A stretch of 64,000 nt of DNA from the NCBI GenBank assembly GCA_013396995.1, contig VWZP01010207.1, positions 37,892 through 101,891 of the forward strand, given 5' to 3'. Source of the stretch: Dicaeum eximium (taxonomy: Eukaryota; Chordata; Aves; Passeriformes; Dicaeidae). A program made the translations under genes and the position numbers. Under the pieces are notes generated by a model. The model was not told the DNA's origin. It made no database searches and was given only the letters and a program-made list of their open reading frames with translations. Positions 43,701 through 55,700 of this stretch are shown here, in pieces (position 1 is the first letter of the stretch; the number at the start of each line of letters is the position of its first letter).

Positions 43701-46700
43701 TAACTGATCCCATCTCCCAGGTCAGTGCTGCATGTGCCCAGTGCTTTCACTTGTGCACAGTTAGCAGTGGTGAGAGAGGGCCCTAAAAATCCTGGAGTGG
43801 ATTGTTCTGCACTAATGGCATATCTGCTGTCCTCTTCCCGCTCCCGTGTTGCTTTGGGAAAGGCTGTTAAACAAAGAGGGATCAGAAGAGGGTTGGGGAA
43901 GATGAAGATGTGAGGAGGAGGCTGGAGCACTCTGTGTTGATGTTTTGAACAGGAGCCTGAAACAAATAACAGTTTGATGGTATTAAACATGAGCAATGTG
44001 ACATCCCTCTGTGTGTGTCATTGCCATCAGGTTATTGAAGTGCTGATTCGGTCTGAGGAAGGACTTTCCAGAGACATGGTGAAGCACCTCAATAGCATTG
44101 AGGAGCAGATTCTGGAGAGTCTGGCCTGGACTCGGAACTCAGCGCTCTGGAATGCACTTGAGGCCTCAGAAAACAAAGTCCCAACCTGTGAAGAAGTAGG
44201 TGGTCTCATTCCTGTTACTATGAAATTCATGTTCTTTTTCTCACTTGTTGTTTTATACATAAAACTGTTCAACTGAGATTGTTACTGCAGAAAATCTTCT
44301 ACTAATAGATTGTCACAAAGAAGGGAAATTAATTTGCTATCTTACACTGACATGTCTTATTTGTCAGGTAATATTTCCCAGTAATTTTGAGGCCAGCAAT
44401 GGAGGAAGTGGGTTTGGGCACTTGCCCATGATGCCATTATCTCCCATAATTCATCCTCGAGTGAAAGAAGTTCGGACAGATCTTGGTGGGAGTTTAAGAC
44501 GAGGTGAGTTCAAGGCTTCTGATATTATTTGAATGTGTGAATTTGGGGAGGGGGGTTTTAAACTTCTTTGTAATTGCAAAAAGCAACCTTGAATCTGAAT
44601 TGAGAGTTTGGAATTGTGAAGTTTATTTGATCAACGTGTCAGGAAGATTAATCCACAAACATCAGAGGTTTATGTCCAAAAAGGACACAGAGGAGTCCTT
44701 CTTACTTTATTCGAATTAAGGGAGAGGCCATGTGGTATTCCCCTGTGGTCTCTCAAATTTTTGGAGGACACAGCCTCCTTTTAATCCAATTTCCTGGTTG
44801 CATTTCCCTTCTCTCTTTCCCCATTGGCTGAGGTACTTGAGAGGTACAGACTTCCTGGAACGCCTGATCCCCTCTAATGTATAACCCTCCTTTTTAATTT
44901 TTCATTCTCATGGAATTTTAGAGTTTTTCCCCATTGTTTCTTTCATCTTTCAACATCCAGTTTCATTTATCAGCAAACCTACGGTTTGTTTGTAAAGACA
45001 AATATCTTTTTCCATTCATCAATCAGTGGAATCCATCCCATTGTTTCTTTTATCTCTCAGTGCTAGTTTTGTCTACCAGCAGACCCACAGTTTGTTTGTA
45101 AAGACAAGTCTGTCATTCCTATCAAAGGGAAGGTCTAGATGCACCCAGTCCACCCAGTGCTGTGATTCACTGGCAGCAGACAGTGGTGACGGTGCTTCCA
45201 TTCTGCACTGGAGCAGATTTCACTGCTGGCTTGATGCCAGGGTGACCTTGCTCTGAGGGTTGTCATCCAGGCACTTATTGTCCATTGATGTTCGAATTTT
45301 TCCAGGTTTTTGTTTTGCTTTCAGTTTATGGTCAGTGAGTTTGACTGGATTTTAGGTGACCTTTTTTTTTTAATATAATGACAGAGCTACACTTACTCCT
45401 GCTTCCTACAGAACTGTTTTTCTGCAGGGGTGGAGGACAATGCTTTGGCTTTGTGTTCTGTCCTCTGAAGAACTGCTCTTTGCAGATTCCTGGAGCTCAC
45501 ACAGAACTGTCTCCTGACAGTGAGGGTGTAGAAGCAGTGCCAGCACTGCTGTTTTCTTTGTATGCTTCTCTAGTTAGGAATTGCTGCTTTCATTGTATCC
45601 CAGAAACTGGTCCATATGTTCTTGTGTGTGCTTCATGGACTGGTGGGTTGTGTAGTGTTGTCTCCTTCGGTGTTTGTCTGGCAGCAAATAAGACAGCTTG
45701 ATGTTTTTTTAAATACTCCTTAGGAGGGAGATGTACAAGCAGTTGCTGTGTTAGGGTTCATTGATGAACAGGAACCAGATTGGAGTTGGTGTCTTACATA
45801 TGGGGAGGGCTGTGTGAGACACAGCTTTGTATATGAGAATCTGGTACTAAAGGCTTCTTCTAAATTCAGTTGGGAGGATGCTGGGATAGGAAGTGTTTAT
45901 TTGTCTTTGGTACCAAGAGAACCATCTTGGCAGAGTTAGAAGTAAGGTCTCCTGTGGAAGATCAGACAGCTGCAGAAGCTGAGATGGGTAGCACTGCCGA
46001 CCTCCTGGCCCTGGTACTGTGGAAGCTATGGGAGGGAGAAACTCAAGGCGAGAACAAAAGCAAAGACATCATGTCTGGTCACTCTGAGCGCTCTGAGGAG
46101 AGAAGATGGAACCAGGACATTGCTGGCGCAAAGGAATGTAACTTGGGCCTGATAAGCAAAAAGACTGTGTTGCTGCGGGAGCAGGGGCAAAGGAGTCTGA
46201 GTGGAAAATTTTGTACAGAACTTAGAGAACTATAAATACTGGTGACTAGTGTAATAAACTGGCTTTGTTTGTATAGCATGGTCCATGTCTCTCAGTCTGT
46301 GCAGTCTCCAATCAATCTTACCTGCCCGTTTACCCAGACAATTTCTGATTCATGGGAAATAGGAAACTGTTGTCACTGTTATTGTCACAGACTGCAGCAG
46401 AAATGCAAAAAGCCTGTGAACAGAAGCCGGTACGTTAGTGCTATGTACATCAGGCTTACTACTGGAGTAAATGTTTGAAAGCAACAGAAAAGCCTGAGAG
46501 GAGCTGGGGCTGTTTGAGGGTGGCGTCACCTGACTGGGGGCAGTTAAGAGAGAGTTTGAAAGCCAGAACATAGAGAAGACAGCATGTCTGAGGAATGTGG
46601 TCAGGGTTCCTGTAGAGAATGTGTTCACAGGCATAACACTTGCAAATATTACTAATTGCTAGGCTGACTGGAGTAAGTACCTGTGATCCTGTGTGTTCCT

Positions 46701-49700
46701 CAGTCTCTGTGGATCAGAGTGCCTGCTCAGCTTTCATGATAACTGATGGCAGAACTGCGCTGTTTGGTGTGACTGCAAAAGGAGTCAGTCAGACTACAGA
46801 TCTTGTTCTTATCACCTCAGAAAAGTGAACTCTGAGAGCAGGCCTGAGCTATAAGTGATCTCTGCTGGTGTAGTTGGAAGGTATCCTTTCCCTTTCTCTG
46901 CAGAAGTATTTCCATTAAGCTGCTGTTGTTAAGGTTTTGTTGGGTTTATTTTTCTTCCTTGACATGCCAGACATGCAGCCATTGTCTCCAATCTCCGTTC
47001 ACGAGCGCTACAGTTCTCCTATAGCTGGAAGTGCTAAGAGAAGGCTCTTTGGAGATGACAGCCCCAAAGAAATGAATATGGAAAAAATCTTAACAAAAGG
47101 AACTAAGCTGACAATTGCTCCAGCATCAAGCATCGGTGCTGAAAACATGTCAGCGTCTCCTGCCCAGACAGTGCTGACCATGACAACCTCTACAGGACCA
47201 GGAAAAGCAGGACAGAAGGTCACTATCCCACTGCATGGTAGGAATTCTTGCTGTTTTTCTTCTCTACTAGGATGTTTTATTTGCTCTTAAGATATGCTTA
47301 GACCAACCATGCATCTTAAAAGTGTGTTGCTTTTTCTTTCTAAAAAAAGTTACTTTGTCGACAACTGTCCTGGTCTAAAGGACAGGTGTCTGCCAAAGAA
47401 GATGGGGACCTCCCTTGGAATGGAAAATATGGCCGTCTTCTCTCCAAATTATTACAACTTTGAAATTACGGGGCTTTCAGGCAAAGATATGGAAAAAGGA
47501 ATAGCACTTCTTTACGTGTGTGTGTCTCTGTGTGTGTGTGTCTGTGTGTGTGCCTGTNTCGGTAATGCAAAGAGCTGTAGCAGGAACCTCGGAGCAGCAG
47601 TTGGAACGGCAGAGATGAGCAGTTCCCAGAGCAATAAGCAAGATGTAGCAGAAATTCCGCAGCCTTAGCAGGGGCAGGGGTAGCTCTGTTTCTCTGCAGC
47701 AGCTGCTTCACACAGCTGGGGAAATGCACCCTCCTGCAGGGGGCAGAGGATCGGGGTCCCGGTCGTTTCCCTTGAGGCACCCGAACAGATGGCAGGGTCC
47801 TTCCCAATGAGGCAGGGTGCCGATAAGGTCCCAGTTCAGTGGCTGCTTTCATGAGCAAAGGCTCACTCAGGTTAGAAGCAGAATAGGGCTGGGCTCCAGC
47901 AGTGGCAGCAAACTCCCCCCAGTAAACAGCAGCTGGAGTATCCTTCAAACCCAACAGCAAGAGAGGGCAAGCCAAGCCCAGCACCTGGCCAAAATCTCGA
48001 GGTATCTTTTCCCTTCCAAAGAGGAAACCCCCCAGATAAAGACAGTAGCCAACCAAACCTTCCCCATCCTTACCCTGAGCTGTGGCAACTCCTTTTGTCT
48101 CTCTTAAGTACCGGTCGTTTTCGTCTCCTAGAAGTATATGGGAAAAAATTCCCTGAGAGAAAGAAAACAGAAGGAGTAATCCTAAGTGCCAACAACAAAA
48201 AAGCTTAAGTTTATATTGACATCGAATCCTTGGAGACATCTGATCCTGGCAAACACACTGAGGATTTCTCCTCTTGAAGAAAAGATTATGTTTGTGCTCC
48301 TTCCAGTTATACCTCACACATTAAGCAATACTTTGGTTCCCAGCTCCATTAATGATTTACTGCAATTTGTCTTAATTTGAGCTGTTATAATCTCAAAAGG
48401 CTCTGGAACTTCTGGATAAGGGTTATATGTTAACATTAGCAAAATACTATGAGACTTCTGTTTTGTAGAAGTTGGGTGATACTTGAATATTTCTGAAAAT
48501 GATACATGAGCAATGAGTTTATAGCCATTTCGTAATTTAAAAATTGGGTCTATATTAAAGATGAAAAGAAAAATTCAGCACTACTTACGTTTAGAAAGAT
48601 TTACAGGAAAAGAATTTGATTACTGAGGAAAATAATGAGGACTGTATAGGATATGCTGCCAGTTTTGCAGAATAAGAATAAAAAAAAAAGAATGCCCACT
48701 TTCCCCAAAAGAGTGGAAAACCAAGTACAGAAATTTTGATTGCTTGTAAACTTTGTACAAGATAGCCCTGTACAAAGAAGATAACTTTTGATAAAGTTAT
48801 CTTATCAAGATAAGATAGTCTTCAGAAAAGATCATTCACATTCAGATTCTCCTTTTAAACCTTACCAGTAATTTTTACTATTTCTGAAGACTCTGAGGGG
48901 CAGAGTCTTTTTAGACTGTAGTACAGAGGATGAGATGTCTTTAGTATCAAATGTTCATAAATGAGTTTGATGTGCTGTTTGACTCTACAGCATGAGGAGA
49001 GCAACCAGTTTATTTCTGGGTATGTTCATCCTCTCCAGGTATTGCAAATGACATGGGTGGAATCACCTTGATCCCCATTTTGATTAATTTAGGCCAGCCC
49101 TGTAAAGTGGATGCTCAGGCTCCCTGCCACCCTCCTGGGAACCAAGCACAAGAAGTGCAGCTGCCAGCAGCCAGCAAACCGAAGAGAACGGGCTCCTTGG
49201 CACTGTTCTACAGGAAGGTGAGTGTCCTTACTCAGAAGTGGTGCTGTACTTGTGCTCATGGCCATGCTGGAGCCTGCCTCCCTGTGCAACTCCCATTTCC
49301 TTCAGTCTTCATGTGCCTTGACCTTGGCACACCTTGGCACAAGCAGTTCTTATATACCTTGAAGAAGAAGGGAAAAGAATGTTGAGTGTTGCAGAGAGTC
49401 CAGTTTTCCCCTTTCCACCCATGAAGTTTTTTTTTTCTTTTTATTTAGGATCTTCTATAAATAAATATCAAAGGCATACTTTACTTCAGATTTTACTTCT
49501 ATTGGCTATTTTCATTGCCCCCACATTTGTAAGAGTTAGACAGATCTGACATGAGATGATTTTCCTGTGTCTCGCTCATTCAAAGCTGCTCTGCTGTGGA
49601 TCCAGCATCTGGAGATGCTCCTTTGCCACTTTTAAGTCCGCCCAGCAGTGCTGATCTTGCTGGGCTGGGGGCTCAGAAAGCAGCGATGAATAACACAATA

Positions 49701-52700
49701 GCTTAAGGTTTCTAGAAAGAATGAGTTTGAAATAATGCAGGATTTAAAGATTAAGTTAAGAACTGGGTGTGCTCCAGAGAAACTTCAGATTACTTACTTA
49801 TAGTTGCTTTCATTTTCCTGGAGGAAGTAGGGTAACTTGGACTAGATGACTACAAGGAATATACCCCTGAATTAGTCTCTCTCAAAAATATTAGGAGTTT
49901 GTTTTTTTGGTTTTTTTTTTGCTGTTATTTTCTTACTAGGTAAGTCATTTTCAGAGGTTTTCCCCTTTGAGGGTATCTGTATAGCTACAATAGAACTTAT
50001 GAAGTTCTACCATGAACAATCTTTAAGGTACATCTTAATACAAAAAATAATTTCTGGAAATACTTGTAAACCACATCCTTTGTCTGAACTATTGGTTCTT
50101 TAATTTTGCCAGTGACAGGAGGTTTCTCTGAGAAAGGATTAAGAATTTATCAGCTACCTGCCAATCAGGAGCATTGCATTTTGGAAGTTTTACTCTCAGC
50201 TGGGGAGTACTTCAGGTGTAGCCTGTCTTTAACTAACCATGTCATAGGCAACATAATTCTTCTTAGTTATGAAGAAGAACTAAAACCTTGACTTACATTT
50301 GTCTTCAAATTTTGACCTTCCATTTACAGTGATCATCGTACTCACAATGCTAATTTTTCCCTACTTTCCTTTCTTGCTCCTGTTCAGTAGAGCAAGTGAA
50401 AATGACACTACCCTTTCCTGCTTTCCAGCATAAAGACAGTGCCTAATTAGTTAGCGAGGGATATGGTATAGAAGTTACAGGTATAATGTTTTTAGGTGGA
50501 TTTTCTGTAAGTATTAGTGATTCAACAGTTGAAGAGTGGACAGCTTAGTCATTGAATCCCAAAATTCTGGAATGGTTTTGGTTGGAAAGGGTTTAAAAGA
50601 TCAGATCATTCCACCCCCTGCCATGAGCAGGGACACTTTCCATTAGACCAAGCCCCATCCAGTCTGGCCTTGAACACTCCAGGAATGGGGCAACAACAGC
50701 TTCTCAGGACAACCTGTGCCAGGGCCTTACCATCCTCACAGAGAAGAGTTCCCTCCCAGTATCCCATGGAACTCTGCTATCTGGCAGTGGGAAACCATTG
50801 GCACTCCAGGCTCTTGGAAGTTCCAAGTCCCTCTCCAGCTCTCCTAAAGCCCCCTTAGGCAGCAGAAGAGGCTCTGAGGCCTCTCTGGAGCCTTTTCTTC
50901 TCCAGGCTGAACAACTCCTCCCTCCCAGATCTCTCATGAGAGAGGTGTTCCTTCCCTCTGATCATCTTTGTGGCCCTTATAGAATAGCTCTGCTGTAAGG
51001 TCTTTTATTTCTGCAGGCCAGGATAAGCTTGTTTGGCTTCGCTCTTTACTGCATGTCTTTTCCTTCCAGGTGTATCATCTGGCAAGTGTGCGCTTGCGTG
51101 ATCTGTGCTTAAAACTGGATGTTTCCAATGACTTGCGCAGGAAGATATGGACATGTTTCGAGTTCACGTTGGTTCATTGTGCTGATCTTATGAAAGACAG
51201 GCATTTGGACCAGCTCCTCCTCTGTGCTTTTTATATCATGGCGAAGGTAACATGTAGTTTTAAGAAATGAGTGGAATTTTATGTTTAAAACATCAGGTAT
51301 GTTCAGTGTTTACAGTTTGACTGATTCATTCATGTCATATTACTGGAGGGAAGGGGAAGGTCCTTCCAAGAAATGGATGAAATCTCTGTGGTTTTTTTTT
51401 CCTTGTTTCGCGTATCTTTGCCCACCGGCTTGTTGATGGAAATTCTTGACAGAGTTTTTCTTCTCTTCTTGAGTGCGCTCACAGTGAGCACTGGTTGACA
51501 CAGACAAAGCACTGTGTGGTCTCTTGCCCTGTATTTGTTTTCTGTCCCATTTGACATCTTGACAATCTGTCGATCTGAACTAAAAATTCCATTACAATTA
51601 CAGAATTAGGCAGGTGCAGAAATTTGCAGGAGCAAATTTATGTAAGGTAGTTTCTGTTCCCAAAAATCCTTTTAGCTTTTGATGATTCAGGCTGAGGAAT
51701 TGAGGTGGTTGCCTATTGTACTTGATTTCTTACTTCATTTGCCAGCTTTAATTTAACATGGTGTTAAACTGGACTATGAAACTGGACTATTGGTTTGACT
51801 CAAACCTGAGCTGATGGTTACAGTGTCCATCAAGCCTAATTCAGACACAAAATTCAGGAGGCTGGATGACCTTTTTTTGAGGGCAAATGAAGAAGAGCAC
51901 TATGTGTGGAGGGAAACAGATGTTTAAATTGTGACTACCTGTGCTCTTAACTGCAGCATGGGTTAGCATCACCTGATGTCAATACTGATAGCAAAGCCGT
52001 TTAATAGTCAGTGCTCTGTATTTTATCATGTAATTTGTCAGTTGTTTGGAGGTTTTTTATAATACAGACTTTTGAATGCTGTCTCCAGTGTAGTGTGAGA
52101 CCTGACAGCTTAGTCAGAGACATTGATACATTGTCTCCTGGCTCTTACTACAAAAACTGTTGCTTGTCTGCTCTTAAAATTACAAGTGTATGGCTGAAAA
52201 ATAAAGCGCTTTAAAAAATGAGCTATTTTGAAATAAAAAAGCAAGGTGAAATTGCATGTGTGTACCTGCAGAATGTCTTGTTCAAGATTTCCCCACTTTG
52301 TGTTTAGAAAAGTTAAGGAATCCAGTTTCCAAATCCACAAAACACATTTTTGACTTTATAATATTTCCTTTCTTTAATTTTAAGTGTCACTGGAAGAAAA
52401 GTCTGGAAAGGAGTAATGCCTAAGCAACAAAAAGCTTTAGTAGCTAAGAAACAAGGAATTCTTGAAGAAGAAAAATCTTTGTTTCATGCTCTCGTCACCA
52501 GAGATAAATTTTAAAATTATGTATTCATAGTAATACTCCTCCAAAAGCTGCATACTAGACCTAAGCAGCCCAGCCTTCATGCTTGCACTTGGTCTTCAAC
52601 ATACTTTTCTTTTCCAGGTAACCAAAGAGGAAAGAACTTTTCAGGACATAATGAAAAGTTACAGAAATCAGCCACAGGCAAGCAGCTATGTAAGTCAGTA

Positions 52701-55700
52701 GCATTGGCTTTTCTTTCTGTAACGTTCAGAGGTGGCTTTTGAAGTCTTTGTACTCATAAGAGAAGTCAAATCCTCTGCAGTGTAATACTTGTTGCTGTTC
52801 AGTTGGATTTCAGTCTCCTGACTTCCTTGCTTTCCTTGACAAGAGTGTTTTTCCCTGGTGTCTTGTAGGTTTATCGAAGTGTCTTGTTGAGAAATACTTC
52901 TGATGATGTTCCATTGGACAAAAATGCAAGCCCAAATATGGAGATGACAGAAGGTGAGTACAGCAAAGTAATCTGCTCTTTTCAATAACATACTTGGGGC
53001 TTTTTAAGAACTGGACTGTCAAGTAATAAGAAATGGAGCAAGTTTTACGGTTTTAAGTATATTAAAGAAAAATAAATGTGTTGTTGAAAAATAAACCATC
53101 TTGTAAGTAGCTCTCCTGTGTATTAGATATGGAAAATACACTTCCTAGTTGGAAAGAATGTTTAATTTCATTTACCTAAATTTAGATGCTCAGGGTGGAT
53201 GTATTTTCTTAGTATGTCAGTGATACTGTAGTTCTTCTTGGATGGCAACACTGATAACAAAGAATAATGAAGATAAACTGAAGTATTCCAGTTTATATAT
53301 AAACCCCACCTGGAATATTATGGTGGGGTTTTTTAAATATCATCTATTCTGGAGACTGAAGTATGAAGAACTTGTTATAGAAAATAAAAATGCTAACTCT
53401 CCAGGACCACCATTTCCTTATATTCAGCTTCCTTTTAAATAGGTAATGCTTTCTTTGCTCTGAGTTAGAGAAGAAAAGGGATAAGAGTAGTATTTGAGAA
53501 AAGCATGAGAACTGTGCCATGCCTGTTTTGAGTGACATGTCAGGAAAGTGAGAGATCACAAGACCATGTATGAATCCATGAGCAGAGCAGATCTGTAGCC
53601 AGGACACACATGGAATTTAATTTGTTCTTTGTGGCAAATTCCCTCTGGATGGGATTCATCTGCCTTAATGAGTATTAGAGCAATTTTTAAAGGCCTGAGG
53701 ATTCTACCAGGAATCCTGGTAGTACTTGGAAAGTACTGATCTCATCTAAATCCTGTCTGACACCTCCACAGTTACTGGATGACTTGGAGTATCTGAAGTG
53801 ACACTGGGCTCTGGTATTTTGTCAGACAAATACATGTGGTTACAGAGTTCTTCAGTGGCTTTTCCTACCAGACTTTCTTCAGTTTATGGACTCATGTCTC
53901 CTTTACACAGTATTAACTCCTGCTCTTTTGACACCAGTTCACAGGAGTTGTGCTTGTGTTGTGAGAGAAGGAAGGCAGATGGACAAAGGAGTCACTTACG
54001 GGTGTCAGCTGGAGCTTTGGATGTTTGTCTCCGTGCACTTTGCCACTTTGTGTGGCAAAAGAGACTTTGTGTGCCAGAGACTTTGTGTGCTGCTTTGTTT
54101 TACTTGGCAGACAGCAGAATGTAGGAGACACAGCAGGTTATATTCAGCTGAACTTCAGCTTAATTAGGGGAGAGCAAACATTAACAGAAGTACACCTGCT
54201 GTGTGGCTGCAGCTTTTCCCACTTAACAGAACATGCCTGAACAAATGGTGTCATGACTTCCTTGGTGCAGATCTGAGTTGAGCACCAAGTTTTTCTTCGC
54301 TAGCTGATCACAAGAGACTTTCAGAGAAGCCAAAAGCTGAGAGCTGTCAGACTGCTTAAAACTTAGTTTTAAGAACAAGTAATGGTTTTGTACCACTCCC
54401 CACTCTCCCCAAAATAAACATGGAAGAAGGGGTCACTTGTTCTACAGTTTCTTGCTAGAGCTATTTCCAAGTTTGAAATAGAGGTTGATACTGGCCTTTT
54501 TAGCCATAACACACAAGCCTGCTCACAGCAATTGGTAGCTCCTCCTGATGTTCATAACCACCTGCAGCACACCCTGCTCTTGGCTGAAGCACATTTCTTG
54601 AATTCCTATCATTGACGGGTCAATTTATGGACAAGTTCTTGCCAGCTTGGCATGACATCATAAGTTCAATTCTGAAGTGCCTGGTTTGCCAATGCTGTAG
54701 TTTTGAAATCTGAAGCTCTCTTATTGTTAGACTCATCTGTGAAAGCTGGCAGCTCCTTGGGACAGTCCACAGCAGAGAACTCGAGTGAGTCAAAAACAGA
54801 GGAGAGAGGAGATCTTATTAAATTTTACAACGCAGTCTATGTAGGAAGAGTAAAGTCATTTGCACTGAAGTACGATATCACAAACCAGGATCATGTGGTA
54901 AGTAAAGTATTTTCGAATTAATACTCGCAGAGTAATTTTTCCTGGCAGTTAAACATATGTCAATAACCTTGTCTTGTCACCTGGTGTGGGTCAAGTTAGA
55001 TAGTTGGAGGTAATGGTATGAGCACTTGCTTTAACAACCTTTCAAGAGGACAAATGCAGATGCTGCTCAGTTTGCAAACCCAATTCCAACTTCTTTACAT
55101 TGATGCAATACCTATTTGCTCAAATGCCTGTGGACTGTCTGTGTAAGGCATCTGGAAGATTAATTCTTTTGCTTGGTCGTTACTTGATCTATTGTTTCAC
55201 TGTCAAAAGATAAAATATTCTAAAGAAGACATGGAAGTGTATTAATCTTCTCCTCTGTGAAGTTCCTGCTCTCAGGATATTCCGATTGAGCTGCTGTGCA
55301 GACGTGTCCTCTCTTGCAGATGGAAGCGCCTCCGCTGTCGCCATTCCCCAGCATCCGGCAGCAGCCGGTGTCTCCCCGGCGCATCTCGCAGCAGCACTCC
55401 GTGTACGTGTCGCCTCACAAGAACGGCACCTGCCTCACACCTCGAACTGCTCTGCTCTACAAATTCAATGGCAGGCCTTCCAAGGTAGAGAGAAAAACAC
55501 GGCTGAAAGTGGTTAAGAAAGGGTTAATTGTCTTCTAATTAGGATGTGGTCTAGTGCAGTTCTGATGTGTTATAATGAATAGTCTCTCACTTTGCACTGA
55601 AAGGTAGAATTCTTATGTAGACTCCATCACTCAGAGGTGCAGGATAACCTGTTGTTCTCTGACATTTCAGACATAGAGCAAGCTTGAAATGGAGTCAGAG

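Noticed and set aside
47466..48317. 283-codon open frame on the minus strand
   Set aside because: It lies mostly within an antisense LTR, includes the single N, and shows no domain; it is LTR sequence that happens to be open.
48751..48814. microRNA precursor
   Set aside because: The stems are only 6-11 bp with separate small loops, too short for a Drosha/Dicer substrate.
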